Of a stretch of 64,000 bases of DNA, positions 46,504 through 56,212 are shown piece after piece. The stretch is from Variovorax atrisoli 110B (GTDB lineage Bacteria; Pseudomonadota; Gammaproteobacteria; Burkholderiales; Burkholderiaceae_C). Where the stretch lies: positions 62,001 to 126,000 of the forward strand of contig NZ_KB907459.1 of the NCBI RefSeq assembly GCF_000382045.1. Direction: 5' to 3'. The notes below the pieces were generated by a model, which searched no databases, had not been told where the DNA came from, and was given only the letters and a program-made list of their open reading frames with translations. Both the position numbers and the translations under genes were made by a program. The first letter of the stretch is position 1. Each line of letters opens with the position of its first letter.

Positions 46504-47784
46504 ATGTCAGCCCAAAGTGCACAAGAACCCATGAAGAAAAATGTCGCCGTCGCCCTCGGGGGCGTGTTGATCGTAGCCGTCGCGCTCGGGTGGTGGAGCA
46601 TGTCTGGGGACAAGTCCGCCGCCCAGACGGCCAAGGCGCCGGGCGCCAAGGGCGGCGCCCCGGCGGGCGGCGCGCCCGCGCTGGTGACGCTGGCCACGGC
46701 GAAGAAGCAGGACGTGCCCGTGACCGTGCAGGTCAACGGCAGCGTGGTCTCCCTCAACAGCGTCGACCTGCGCCCGCAGGTGACCAACACGGTGAGCGCG
46801 GTGCACGTGAAGGAGGGCCAGTTCGTCAAGGCGGGCCAGCTGCTCTTCTCGCTCGACGACCGCAACGACCAGGCCAACCTCGCGCGCGCGAAGGCGCAGC
46901 AGCAGAAGGACGAGGCCACGCTGGCCGACCTCGAGCGCCAGTACAGGCGCAGCCAGGAGCTGGTGGCCCAGAACTTCATCGCCAAGAGCGCGGCCGACGC
47001 CACGCTCTCGCAGCTCGAGGCGCAGCGCGCCGCCGTGGCGGCCGACCGCGCGGCCGTGCAGTCGGCGCAGGTGGCGCTGGGCTATGCCACGCTGCGCGCG
47101 CCCATCGCGGGGCGCATCGGCGCGGTCAACATCTACCCGGGAACGCTGGTGCAGCCGACGCTGTCGCTGGTGACCGTCACGCAGCTCGACCCGATCGCCG
47201 TGAGCTTCCCCGTGCCCGAGGCCAACCTGCAGGACCTGCTGGAGGCCGCGCGCTCGCGCTCGAAGGTCGAGGCCGTCGTCCCCGGCCGCAGGGAGCCGCT
47301 GACGGGCACGCTCGACTTCGTCGACAACACCGTCGATCCGACCATCGGCACCGTGCGCGCCAAGGCCGTGTTCGGCAACCCCGACCAGAGCCTGTGGCCC
47401 GGGCAGTTCGTGGCCACGCGCATCACGGTGCGCACGCTCGGCGGCGCTACGGTGGTGCCGGCGGCGGCGCTGATGATGCTGTCCGACGGCGCCTCGCTCT
47501 ACGTGGTGGACGAGGCCAAGACCGCCACGCGCCGCAAGGTGAAGGCGCTGCACACCTTCGGCACGCAGGTGGCCGTGAGCGGCGTCGAGCCCGGCGAGCA
47601 GGTGGTGATCGAGGGCAGCCAGAACGTGCGCCCGGGCGGCAAGGTGCGCGTGGACGAGAAGGCACCGGCTGCCGCTCCGGGTGCGCCGGGCTCGCCTTCC
47701 AACGGCACCACCGGCGTCACGCCCGGCAGCGCGGCGTCATCCGACGGCACCGACGCCAAGCCGCCGCGCCGGGAACGCGCATGA
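46504..47784 (+). CDS. RND efflux periplasmic adaptor
   Basis: 426 residues; a start at 46531 is also possible. One N-terminal helix (VAVALGGVLIVAVALGWW), a lipoyl half-motif (HVKEGQFVKAGQLLFSLDD), a coiled-coil hairpin (about 125-205), a second lipoyl half (LRAPIAGRIGAVNIYPGTLV) and a beta-barrel domain. This is the MdtA/AcrA order. The C-terminus is a Pro/Ala/Gly-rich tail. The pump gene follows, with GGAGG placed 7 bp before its ATG. Confidence 0.93.
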   Translation: MSAQSAQEPMKKNVAVALGGVLIVAVALGWWSMSGDKSAAQTAKAPGAKGGAPAGGAPALVTLATAKKQDVPVTVQVNGSVVSLNSVDLRPQVTNTVSAVHVKEGQFVKAGQLLFSLDDRNDQANLARAKAQQQKDEATLADLERQYRRSQELVAQNFIAKSAADATLSQLEAQRAAVAADRAAVQSAQVALGYATLRAPIAGRIGAVNIYPGTLVQPTLSLVTVTQLDPIAVSFPVPEANLQDLLEAARSRSKVEAVVPGRREPLTGTLDFVDNTVDPTIGTVRAKAVFGNPDQSLWPGQFVATRITVRTLGGATVVPAAALMMLSDGASLYVVDEAKTATRRKVKALHTFGTQVAVSGVEPGEQVVIEGSQNVRPGGKVRVDEKAPAAAPGAPGSPSNGTTGVTPGSAASSDGTDAKPPRRERA

Positions 47785-47839
47785 GCCGCCGGGCCGCTCC
47801 GAAGGCGAATACCGCAGCGCGAGGCGCGGAGGTCGACCG

Positions 47840-50800
47840 ATGAACATCTCGGAACTCTGCATCCGACGTCCGGCGATGACGGTGCTGCTGTCCGCCGCCG
47901 TGGTGGTCATCGGCATCTTCGCGTACTTCAGCATCCCCGTCGCCGCGCTACCCAGCTACAACACGCCGGTCATCAACGTCAACGCGCAGCTGCCGGGTGC
48001 GAGCCCCGACACCATGGCGTCTTCGGTGGCGCTGCCGCTGGAAAAGCAGTTCTCGACCATCCCGGGCCTGCAGACCATCAGCTCGGTGAACACGCAGGGC
48101 GTGACCTCGCTCACGCTCGAATTCGTCAGCAGCCGCGACATCGACGCCGCGGCCGTCGACGTGCAGGCAGCGCTGCTGCGCGCCCAGCGCCAGCTGCCGC
48201 AGGAGCTGACGCAGCTGCCCTCGTACCGCAAGGTGAACCCGGCCGACGCGCCGGTGCTCTTCATCGCGCTGATCTCGCCGTCGATGAACCCGTCGGAGCT
48301 CAACGACTACGCCGAGAACCTCATCTCGCCCACGCTCTCGACCATCGACGGCGTGGCGCAGGTGGGCGTGTACGGCCGCAAGGCCTTCGCGGTGCGCATC
48401 AAGGCCAACGCCGACCTGCTCAACGCGCGCAACATCACGCTCGACGAGCTGGCCAAGGCGGTGAACACGGCCAACGCCAACACGCCGGTCGGCGTGCTCG
48501 ACGGCCCGCGCCAGACGCTCACCATCCAGGCCAACCGACAGCTCATGAAGGCGGCCGATTTCGCCAAGCTGATCGTCGGACAGCGCAACGGCTCGCCGGT
48601 TCGCCTCGACGAGGTGGCGACCATCGAGGACAGCTTCGAATCGGTGAAGACCGCCAGCAGCTTCAACGGACAGGATTCCATCTCGCTGGCCGTGCAGCGC
48701 CAGCCCAACGCCAACACCGTGCAGGTGGTGGATGCGGTGCGCGCGCTGATCCCCCGCTTCAAGGCGGAGCTGCCGCAGTCGGTCGAGATCCAGATGGTGA
48801 ACGACCGCTCCATCTCCATCCGCGAGGCGGTGCACGACGTGCAGCTCACGCTGCTGGGCACCATCGCGCTGGTGGTGCTGGTGATCTTCCTGTTCCTGCA
48901 CCGGCTGGTGGCCACGCTGATCCCGGCCGCGACCATCCCCATTTCGCTGATCGGCGCGGTGGCGCTGCTCTACGCCTTCGGCTACAGCCTGGACAACATC
49001 TCGCTGCTGGGCATCACGCTCGCGGTGGGCCTGGTGGTGGACGACGCGATCGTGGTGCTGGAGAACATCATGCGCTACGTCGAGAAGGGCATGGACCCGT
49101 TCGCCGCGGCGCTGCGCGGCGCGCGAGAGGTGGGTTTCACCATCGTGTCGATCTCGATCTCGCTGGTGGCGGTTTTCATCCCGATCTTCTTCATGCCGGG
49201 GGTGATCGGCCTGCTGTTCCACGAGTTCGCGGTGGTGGTGGCGCTGGCGGTGCTGGTGTCGGCGGTGGTGTCGCTCACGCTGGTGCCGATGCTCGCGAGC
49301 CGCCTGCTCAAGCAGGTGCCGCGCAAGGAAGGCGCGCTCGACCACGAGGAAGAGCATCCCGAGCCCGGCACCGCCATCGGCCGCGCCTTCGAGCGCGGCT
49401 ATCGCAAGGTGCATGCGACCTACATGAGCACCCTCGACTGGACGCTGGGGCACCGCAAGGTGATGCTGCTGATGGCGGCACTGACCTTCGTCGTCACCGG
49501 CTGGCTGTTCGCGACCATCCCCAAGGGCTTTTTCCCCGAGGAGGACATCGGCCAGATCCAGATCACCACCGAGGCCGCCGAAGACATCTCCTTCGTCGCC
49601 ATGAAGGCGCTGCAGGACCGCGTGGCCGCCGCGCTCAAGGACGATCCGAGCGTCGACTACGTGAGCTCCTTCGTCGGCGTGGGCGGGCCCACCGCCACGC
49701 AGAACTCGGGCCGCCTCTTCGCGGTGCTCAAGCCGCGCAGCGAGCGCCCGCAGATGTCGAAGGTGCTCGAGTCGCTGCGCCAGCGCTTCCGCGAGATACC
49801 GGGCATCGCCGTCTACATGCAGCCGGTGCAGAACCTGCGCCTGGGCGGGCGCCAGAGCAAGGCGCGCTTCCAGTACACGCTGCAGAGCGTGAACGCGGGC
49901 GAGATGGTGCCGTGGGCCACGCGGCTCATGGAGCGCATGCGCGCAGACCCCGACTTCCGCGATGTCACCAGCGACTCGCAGAACCGCGGCCTGCAGGCCA
50001 CACTCGACATCGACCGCGACAAGGCCGGCGTGCTCGGCGTGGCCGTGGGCGACCTGCGCACCGCGCTCTACAACGCCTACGGCGACCGCCAGATCGGCAG
50101 CATCTACGGCCCGAGCAACACCTACCAGGTGATCCTCTCGGCCGCCGACAACGACCGCCAGTTCGAGGAAGACGTCTCGCGCCTGTCGGTGCGCAGCACC
50201 ACCGGCAAGCTGGTGCCGCTGTCGGCCTTCTCGACCGTCAAGCGCACCGTGGGACCCACCGCGGTGAACCACCAGGGCCAGCTGCAGGCGGTGACGGTGT
50301 CGTTCAACCTCGCGCCCGACGTGCCGCTGGGCAACGCGACCGCGAAGATCGACCGCTTCAAGGAAGAGCTGAAGATGCCCGCGTCGATCATCACCACCTA
50401 CGGCGGCGATGCGGCGGTGTTCCAGAGCTCGCAGTCGAGCCAGGCCGTGCTGCTGGTGCTGGCGGTGCTGGTCATCTACGTGCTGCTGGGCGTGCTCTAC
50501 GAGAGCTACATCCACCCCATCACCATCCTGGCGGGCCTGCCTTCGGCCGCAGTGGGCGCGCTGATCTCGCTGAAGATCTTCGGCTTCGACCTCACGCTGA
50601 TCGCCACCATCGGCATCCTGCTGCTGATCGGCATCGTGAAGAAGAACGCGATCATGATGATCGACTTCGCGCTCGAGGCTCAGCGAACCGAGGGCATGAA
50701 GCCGGTCGACGCGATCCGCGAAGCCTGCCGCCTGCGCTTCCGCCCCATCCTGATGACAACGCTGGCCGCGCTCATGGGCGCGCTGCCCCTGGCCCTGGGC

Positions 50801-50998
50801 CTTGGCGCCGGCGCCGAACTGCGCCAGCCCCTGGGTGTGGCGGTGGTGGGCGGCCTGATCTTCTCGCAGGTGATCACGCTGTACATCACGCCGGCGATCT
50901 ACCTCGCCCTCGACCGCTACAGCGGCACCGGCCCGATGGTCGACCTGCCGGGTGAGGCGCAGGCCGAGGTGGCCCACTCGCAGCACTCGCACGCCTGA
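47840..50998 (+). CDS. RND multidrug efflux transporter (MdtB/MdtC/HAE1 type)
   Basis: 1052 residues from the ATG at 47840. Twelve helices in two halves with large periplasmic loops. TM4 carries the proton-relay aspartates (VGLVVDDAIVVLENI). IGIVKKNAIMMIDFALEAQR and the second-half RFRPILMTTLAALMGALP are typical. The N-terminus SIPVAALPSYNTPVINVNAQLPGASP is closest in style to MdtB/MdtC and related single pumps. No outer-membrane factor gene follows, so TolC-like partners must come from elsewhere. Confidence 0.95.
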   Translation: MNISELCIRRPAMTVLLSAAVVVIGIFAYFSIPVAALPSYNTPVINVNAQLPGASPDTMASSVALPLEKQFSTIPGLQTISSVNTQGVTSLTLEFVSSRDIDAAAVDVQAALLRAQRQLPQELTQLPSYRKVNPADAPVLFIALISPSMNPSELNDYAENLISPTLSTIDGVAQVGVYGRKAFAVRIKANADLLNARNITLDELAKAVNTANANTPVGVLDGPRQTLTIQANRQLMKAADFAKLIVGQRNGSPVRLDEVATIEDSFESVKTASSFNGQDSISLAVQRQPNANTVQVVDAVRALIPRFKAELPQSVEIQMVNDRSISIREAVHDVQLTLLGTIALVVLVIFLFLHRLVATLIPAATIPISLIGAVALLYAFGYSLDNISLLGITLAVGLVVDDAIVVLENIMRYVEKGMDPFAAALRGAREVGFTIVSISISLVAVFIPIFFMPGVIGLLFHEFAVVVALAVLVSAVVSLTLVPMLASRLLKQVPRKEGALDHEEEHPEPGTAIGRAFERGYRKVHATYMSTLDWTLGHRKVMLLMAALTFVVTGWLFATIPKGFFPEEDIGQIQITTEAAEDISFVAMKALQDRVAAALKDDPSVDYVSSFVGVGGPTATQNSGRLFAVLKPRSERPQMSKVLESLRQRFREIPGIAVYMQPVQNLRLGGRQSKARFQYTLQSVNAGEMVPWATRLMERMRADPDFRDVTSDSQNRGLQATLDIDRDKAGVLGVAVGDLRTALYNAYGDRQIGSIYGPSNTYQVILSAADNDRQFEEDVSRLSVRSTTGKLVPLSAFSTVKRTVGPTAVNHQGQLQAVTVSFNLAPDVPLGNATAKIDRFKEELKMPASIITTYGGDAAVFQSSQSSQAVLLVLAVLVIYVLLGVLYESYIHPITILAGLPSAAVGALISLKIFGFDLTLIATIGILLLIGIVKKNAIMMIDFALEAQRTEGMKPVDAIREACRLRFRPILMTTLAALMGALPLALGLGAGAELRQPLGVAVVGGLIFSQVITLYITPAIYLALDRYSGTGPMVDLPGEAQAEVAHSQHSHA

Positions 50999-51058
50999 AG
51001 GCGGGAGCGGCAGCCGAACACACAGGTAAGACAGGAAGACAGAAGCTGCGCAAAAGTC

Positions 51059-51097
51059 GCGAAAGAAACCGGGAAACCCTTTCAGGTCTTCTTTCGC
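51059..51097. repeat. Inverted repeat after the efflux gene
   Basis: GCGAAAGAA (51059-51067) and TTCTTTCGC (51089-51097), 21-base loop. It could act as a weak terminator between the convergent efflux pump and phosphatase genes, but there is no T-run. Confidence 0.4.
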
Positions 51098-51131
51098 AGC
51101 CTTTGCGGCCTGCAGCCCGATCCCGCCCGCC

Positions 51132-51773
51132 TCAGGTGGTCGTTTCGTCGAGAGCACCGTCCGTGAGGTGCGTCGTATCGCTCCACCCGACGAGGCTGAA
51201 CCCCTCGCTCGTCCACAGCATGCGGTTGATCGCCGCGTTGCCGAGCTGCCAGGTACGCGGCGCCTGCAGTTCCTGGCGCGTGGCTGCGCGGTAGAGCACG
51301 TCCATCACGCCGCCGTGCGCCACCAGCACCACAAGTTCGCCCGGATGGCGCGCCGCCAGTTCGGCCGCCACGCCCGTGACGCGGTCGCGGAAGGTCAGGA
51401 GGCTCTCGCCGCCCTCGGGTTCGAACTCGGGGTCGCGCTCGCGCCAGCGCCTGGCTTCCACCGGCAGCGTAGCCTCGATCTCGGCGAAGCTCATGCCCTC
51501 GAACTTGCCGAAGGCGCGCTCGCGCAGGCGCGGCTCGGGCTGCACGGCCAGGCCGTGGGGCTCGGCGATGGCCTGCGCGGTCTGCCAGGCGCGCGAGAGG
51601 TCGCTGGCATAGACGACGCCGATGGGCTCGTCGGCCAGCGCCGCGCCCGCGCGCTGCGCCTGCCAGACGCCGGTGGCGTTGAGCCCGATGTCGAGCTGGC
51701 CCTGGATGCGGGTGTCGACGTTCCAGGCGGTCTCGCCGTGGCGAACTGCGATCAGGCGGGTGGGTTCTTCCAT
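51132..51773 (-). CDS. Histidine phosphatase (phosphoglycerate mutase-like)
   Basis: 213 residues from the ATG at 51773. The catalytic RHGETAWN, the acid ASDLSRAWQTAQAI, and VVLVAHGGVMDVLYRA are all there. This is the cobC/GpmB-like branch of histidine phosphatases; substrates vary widely and cannot be named. Confidence 0.9.
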   Translation of the reverse strand: MEEPTRLIAVRHGETAWNVDTRIQGQLDIGLNATGVWQAQRAGAALADEPIGVVYASDLSRAWQTAQAIAEPHGLAVQPEPRLRERAFGKFEGMSFAEIEATLPVEARRWRERDPEFEPEGGESLLTFRDRVTGVAAELAARHPGELVVLVAHGGVMDVLYRAATRQELQAPRTWQLGNAAINRMLWTSEGFSLVGWSDTTHLTDGALDETTT

Positions 51774-51793
51774 CCGGGGAATTCTAGAAGCCG

Positions 51794-52420
51794 CTATTTC
51801 CTGGCCTGCTGGGCCGTCGGCAGTTCGATGTTGACCCGGCGTTCGCCCTGCGGCGGGTTCGGGAAGCCCTGCAGCGCCGCCTGGAACATCACCGGCAGGA
51901 TCGCAGCGCTGGAGGTGTAGGGGCCGTCGTTGCGGGCGCGGGTCTCGTAGACCACCCGATTGGTGCCGGCCTCGCGCAGCACGATGCTCACCTCGCGCTC
52001 GTACCAGGGATTGGCAGGCGGCGCGAACGCCGGGCCGCCATACCAGCCGCCGCCGTACCAGCGCCGGCCGTAGTAGCCATAGCCTCCCCAACCGTAGCCC
52101 CAGGGGCCGTTGTAGAGCCATGGATCGGCCCAGGGCGAGAGGCCGGCCGTCACGCGCGCGCCGATCTGTGCGGTGTACTGGGCCTTGGCGTCGTCGCGGC
52201 GCAGGCCGACCTGATCGAGCGCCGCGCCGGCCATGGCTTCGAGCGATTCCTGCCGCGCGCCGTCGGCCTGCTGCGAGGGCAGGCGGTCGAAGCGGTAGGT
52301 GGCGCCTGGCGCGATGGCGCCGGGGGAGGCGAAGCTCTTCACGTCGCTGTCGACCACCCAGGAGGTGGCGCAGCCCGTCAGGCTTGCGGCGAGAAGAAGA
52401 GCCGAGAACGCAGATTTCAT
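51794..52420 (-). CDS. DUF4136 lipoprotein with Gly/Tyr/Trp-rich insert
   Basis: 208 residues. Lipobox with Cys17 (ASLTGC), then a DUF4136-like body (DVKSFASPGAIAPGATYRFDRLPSQQ). A striking aromatic/glycine segment at about residues 107-130 (GPWGYGWGGYGYYGRRWYGG) interrupts the domain. Function unknown, probably outer-membrane-anchored. GGAG precedes the ATG. Confidence 0.82.
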   Translation of the reverse strand: MKSAFSALLLAASLTGCATSWVVDSDVKSFASPGAIAPGATYRFDRLPSQQADGARQESLEAMAGAALDQVGLRRDDAKAQYTAQIGARVTAGLSPWADPWLYNGPWGYGWGGYGYYGRRWYGGGWYGGPAFAPPANPWYEREVSIVLREAGTNRVVYETRARNDGPYTSSAAILPVMFQAALQGFPNPPQGERRVNIELPTAQQARK

Positions 52421-52467
52421 GAGGGTCTCCGGGCACCGGGTGCCCCAAATTCCCCTGGGTTGCCCGT

Positions 52468-53412
52468 TCAGCCCTGGACGATGCGCAGGGCGGCAGGTGC
52501 CTGGGAGAGCAGATCGAAGGAAGGCGGATCGAAGGCCTTGTCGCCCTCGTCGTCCGCCACGCCGGTCGCCTTCAGACCCTTGAAGTCGTGCTGCGTTCCG
52601 TCGAGCAGGTGCGAAGGCACCACGTTCTGCAGCGCGGTGAACATGTTCTCCACGCGGCCAGGGTACTTCTTGTCCCACTCGCGCAGCATTTCGCCCACCT
52701 GCTTGCGCTGCAGGTTCTCCTGGCTGCCGCACAGCGTGCACGGAATGATCGGGAATTCGCGGTGCTGGGCCCAGCGGATGGTGTCCTTCTCGGACACGTA
52801 GGCCAGCGGGCGGATCACGACGTGCCTGCCGTCGTCGCTCACCAGCTTGGGCGGCATGCTCTTGAGCTTGCCGGCGAAGAACATGTTGAGGAAGAAGGTC
52901 TGCAGCATGTCGTCGCGGTGGTGGCCCAGCGCGACCTTGGTGGCGCCCAGCTCGTCGGCCACGCGGTAGAGGATGCCCCGGCGCAGCCGGCTGCACAGGC
53001 CGCAGGTGGTCTTGCCCTCGGGGATCACGCGCTTGACGATGCTGTAGGTGTCCTGGTTCTCGATGTGGAAGTCCACGCCCAGCTCACTCAGGTACCTGGG
53101 CAGCACCTCCTCGGGAAAGCCGGGCTGCTTCTGGTCGAGGTTGACCGCGACGATGTCGAAGTGGATGGGCGCGCGCGCCTTCAGCTTGAGCAGGATGTCG
53201 AGCAGCGCGTAGCTGTCCTTGCCGCCCGAGACGCACACCATGACCTTGTCGCCCTCCTCGATCATGTTGTAGTCGACGATCGCCTGCCCGACCTGGCGGC
53301 ACAGGCGCTTCTCGAGCTTGTGCGTCTCGCGCTCGATCTTCATGGAATTGGCGGGAGAGGAGGCGGTGGCGTCGGCGGTGGCGGGCGCCTCGTCGATCCA
53401 GACGGCGTTCAT
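52468..53412 (-). CDS. ttcA: tRNA 2-thiocytidine biosynthesis protein TtcA
   Basis: 314 residues. The PP-loop [14 protein letters not shown], Cys pair CGLC in [13 protein letters not shown] and the third site PCTLCGSQ fit TtcA, which uses an Fe-S cluster to thiolate cytidine 32 of t[18 protein letters not shown] is also diagnostic. The start at 53412 has no competing in-frame ATG before a Gly/Pro stretch. Confidence 0.95.
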   Translation of the reverse strand: MNAVWIDEAPATADATASSPANSMKIERETHKLEKRLCRQVGQAIVDYNMIEEGDKVMVCVSGGKDSYALLDILLKLKARAPIHFDIVAVNLDQKQPGFPEEVLPRYLSELGVDFHIENQDTYSIVKRVIPEGKTTCGLCSRLRRGILYRVADELGATKVALGHHRDDMLQTFFLNMFFAGKLKSMPPKLVSDDGRHVVIRPLAYVSEKDTIRWAQHREFPIIPCTLCGSQENLQRKQVGEMLREWDKKYPGRVENMFTALQNVVPSHLLDGTQHDFKGLKATGVADDEGDKAFDPPSFDLLSQAPAALRIVQG

Positions 53413-53479
53413 GGGCAGGCTGCTTCGGGGAGTCGGGGGAAGGGGGTGATTGTCCCCGATCCCCACTTCATCTGCCATG

Positions 53480-54472
53480 TCACCCGTCATCTCGCCTGTC
53501 ATCCGGCCCATTTCCCGGGGCTCCCGCCGCGGGGATCGGGCTTTCCGGAAAGGCCTGCCGCATCGCCTCCACGAAGAGCCGCAGCCTCGCCGGATAGAAG
53601 CGCGCATACGGATACACGATGTACACCGGCGCCGGCACACCGCGCCACCGGGGCGCCAGGTGCACCAGCCGGCCCGCCTCCAGCTCCTCGGTCAGCATCC
53701 AGGCCGACGACACCCCGACGCCCGCGCCCAGCACGGCCGCGCTGCGCAGGGCGTAGAGGCTGTCGGTGATCATGCGAGGGCGTATCGGCACCCGGTACAC
53801 CTCGCCCGTGCCCTCGTGCGTGAACACCACCTCGGTCCGGTAGAAATTGCGCGCCGCCAGCCAGGGCAGGGCTTCGAGCTCGCCGGGATGCGCCGGCACC
53901 GGCGTGCCGGCCCCGAAGAGCGACGGCGCCCCGACCGCGATGCGAGGAACGTCGAAGAGGCGGATCGCCACGGCATTGGGGTCCGTCACCTCGCCCACGC
54001 GGATCGCGCAGTCGACGCCCTCGGCGATGAAATCGGGCGTGTCGTCGTGCGGGCTGTCGTGCAGCAGCCATTCGACCGCCACCTGCGGATGGCGCTTCAG
54101 ATAGGAGGCCAGCGGCCCGACCAGCAGCTGCTGCCCGAAGGCATGCGGCACCACCACGCGCAGCCGCCCCTCGGGCTGGTCGCCCACGCCGCGCAGCTCG
54201 GCCTCGAAGGCGCCCCAGCTCAGGATCAGCTCCTTGGCGCGGTCGAAGCAGCGCTCGCCGTCTTCCGTGAGCTTCATCGCATGGGTGGATCGCTGCAGCA
54301 GCCGCACGCCCAGCGAGCGTTCGAGCGCCTGCAGGCGGCGGCTCACGGTGGGCTGAGTGGTGCCCATCTGGGCCGCGGCGGCCGACAGGCTGCCGGCCTC
54401 GACGATGCGCACGAAGGTCTGCATCAGCTCGATGCGGTCGGCCGGAGGCGGGGGAGGCAGAAGCGTGGCCAT
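53480..54472 (-). CDS. LysR-family transcriptional regulator
   Basis: 330 residues from the ATG at 54472; 18 bases of extra frame upstream are optional. The N-terminal winged helix-turn-helix reads [32 protein letters not shown], and an effector domain begins at about residue 95 ([16 protein letters not shown]). It is divergent from the MFS transporter and probably controls it. The C-terminus is Pro/Gly/Asp-rich. Confidence 0.9.
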   Translation of the reverse strand: MATLLPPPPPADRIELMQTFVRIVEAGSLSAAAAQMGTTQPTVSRRLQALERSLGVRLLQRSTHAMKLTEDGERCFDRAKELILSWGAFEAELRGVGDQPEGRLRVVVPHAFGQQLLVGPLASYLKRHPQVAVEWLLHDSPHDDTPDFIAEGVDCAIRVGEVTDPNAVAIRLFDVPRIAVGAPSLFGAGTPVPAHPGELEALPWLAARNFYRTEVVFTHEGTGEVYRVPIRPRMITDSLYALRSAAVLGAGVGVSSAWMLTEELEAGRLVHLAPRWRGVPAPVYIVYPYARFYPARLRLFVEAMRQAFPESPIPAAGAPGNGPDDRRDDG

Positions 54473-54572
54473 GCGTCGAGCGTATATCAATTGTTCGGCC
54501 CGCAGGGCTACCTTCAGAGGGGGATGGCCCGCAAACTCCAGCCCTTGCTTCTCGAAACCAAGGGTTTACACC

Positions 54573-55805
54573 ATGTCTTCCATTCAAAAAGCGCATGAAA
54601 AGCTGCCGGGATCGCTGATCCTGCTGCTGGCTGCCAGCGCCGGCTTCGGCGTCGCGGCGCTCTACTACAGCCAGCCCATGCTGGGCGTGCTCGGCCCCGA
54701 CATCGGCGCCTCCGCCCGCTCCGTGGGCTTCGTGCCCACGCTCACGCAACTGGGCTATGCGCTGGGCATCCTGCTGCTCGCGCCGCTGGGCGACCGCTTC
54801 GACCGGCGCCGCATCATCCTCGCCAAGGCCTCGGTGCTGGTGCTCGCACTGCTGGGCGCGGCCTTCTCGCCCTCGGTCGCGCCGCTGCTGGCGGCGAGCC
54901 TCGTCATCGGGCTCTCTGCCACGCTGGCCCAGGACGTGGTGCCGGCCGCCGCCACACTGGCCCCCGAGGCGCATCGCGGCCGCATCGTCGGCACCGTGAT
55001 GACCGGGCTGCTGCTGGGCATCCTGCTGTCACGCGTGCTCGCCGGCTTCGTGGCCGAGCACTTCGGCTGGCGCACGATGTTCGTCGTCGCGGCCGTGAGC
55101 ATCGCGTTCATCGGCGCCGCCGCGGCGCGCGGCCTTCCGCGCCTGCGCCCGACCACGCACCTGGGCTACGGCGCGCTGCTGGGTTCGCTGGCCGGCCTGT
55201 GGAAGCGCCATGGCGCGCTGCGCCGCGCGACCTTCGCGCAGGCCCTGCTGTCGGTGGGCTTCAGCGCCTTCTGGTCGACGCTGGCCGTGATGCTGCATGG
55301 CGCGCCGTTCCACCTGGGCAGTGCGGCGGCCGGTGCCTTCGGCCTGGCCGGTGCTGCGGGCGCGCTGGCCGCGCCCATCGCCGGGCGCCTTGCCGACCGC
55401 CGCGGTCCCGAGCTGGTGATCCGCATGGGCGCCGTGCTGGTCGCCGTGTCGTTCGCCGCGATGCTGTTCGCACCGCTGCTGGCGACGCCCGCCGCGCGGC
55501 TGGGGCTGATCGTGGTCGCCGCCATCGGCTTCGACTTCGGGCTGCAGGCCGCGCTGATCGCGCACCAGACGGTGGTCTACGGCATCGACCCCGGTGCACG
55601 CAGCCGGCTCAACGCGGTGTTCTTCACGGGTGTGTTCGTCGGCATGGCCACGGGCTCGGCGCTGGGTGCTCTGGTGCTGGCGCAGTGGGGATGGCCGGGC
55701 GTGGCGGCGATGGCCTCGGTGTCGGCGCTCGGGGCGCTGGCAGTGCGCATGTGGCCTGCCGCCTCGAAGAAGAAGGCAGCCGTTGCCTGCGGCTCGGCCG
55801 CCTGA
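54573..55805 (+). CDS. Major facilitator superfamily transporter
   Basis: 410 residues with twelve helices. The MFS motif between TM2 and TM3 reads LGDRFDRRRI, and the second-half counterpart is GRLADRRG. The style (YYSQPMLGVLGPDIGASARSVGFVPTLTQLGYALGILLLAPLGDR) matches the YnfM/arabinose-efflux-type permeases. The substrate is unknown. The LysR gene is divergent, 100 bp away. Confidence 0.9.
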   Translation: MSSIQKAHEKLPGSLILLLAASAGFGVAALYYSQPMLGVLGPDIGASARSVGFVPTLTQLGYALGILLLAPLGDRFDRRRIILAKASVLVLALLGAAFSPSVAPLLAASLVIGLSATLAQDVVPAAATLAPEAHRGRIVGTVMTGLLLGILLSRVLAGFVAEHFGWRTMFVVAAVSIAFIGAAAARGLPRLRPTTHLGYGALLGSLAGLWKRHGALRRATFAQALLSVGFSAFWSTLAVMLHGAPFHLGSAAAGAFGLAGAAGALAAPIAGRLADRRGPELVIRMGAVLVAVSFAAMLFAPLLATPAARLGLIVVAAIGFDFGLQAALIAHQTVVYGIDPGARSRLNAVFFTGVFVGMATGSALGALVLAQWGWPGVAAMASVSALGALAVRMWPAASKKKAAVACGSAA

Positions 55806-55826
55806 AATGCAGGACGTCCGGCTAGC

Positions 55827-56201
55827 TCACCACTGGCCGGCTTCCATGCGGATCGCCACCTCGCAGTCGTCGAAGATCTCGAGCTTGGCGATCTTCACGC
55901 GCACGCCCAGCACGCCGGGCAGCTGCAGCAGCCGCTGCGCCAGCTTGCCGATCAGGCTCTCCAGCAGGTTGACGTGCTCGGCGGTGCACTCGTCGATGAT
56001 GATGCGGCGCACCTTGCGGTAGTCGAGCACGTGGAAGATGTCGTCGTCCTGCGGCAGCAGCGGCTGGGGGCCGAGATTGAGTTCGGCGTCGACCAGGATC
56101 GGCTGGGGCGCCGTCTTCTCCTGCTCGAGGATGCCCAGGTTGGCGTCGAAGCGCAGGCCCTGGAGTGTGAGTGTCTGGTGGCCGTGCGAGGGAGTGGACA
56201 T
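55827..56201 (-). CDS. folB: Dihydroneopterin aldolase
   Basis: 124 residues. LGILEQEKTAPQPILVDAELNL, DYRKVRRII and LLESLIGKLAQRLL with VRVKIAKLEIF are FolB signatures. The enzyme forms 6-hydroxymethyl-dihydropterin in folate synthesis. The FolM-like reductase gene starts upstream on the same strand, 11 bp away. Confidence 0.92.
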   Translation of the reverse strand: MSTPSHGHQTLTLQGLRFDANLGILEQEKTAPQPILVDAELNLGPQPLLPQDDDIFHVLDYRKVRRIIIDECTAEHVNLLESLIGKLAQRLLQLPGVLGVRVKIAKLEIFDDCEVAIRMEAGQW

Positions 56202-56212
56202 GGTGGGTGGGC

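Noticed and set aside
51059-51097. Rho-independent terminator after the efflux pump
   Set aside because: The arms are 9 bp with a 21-base loop and no T-run; kept only as an inverted repeat.
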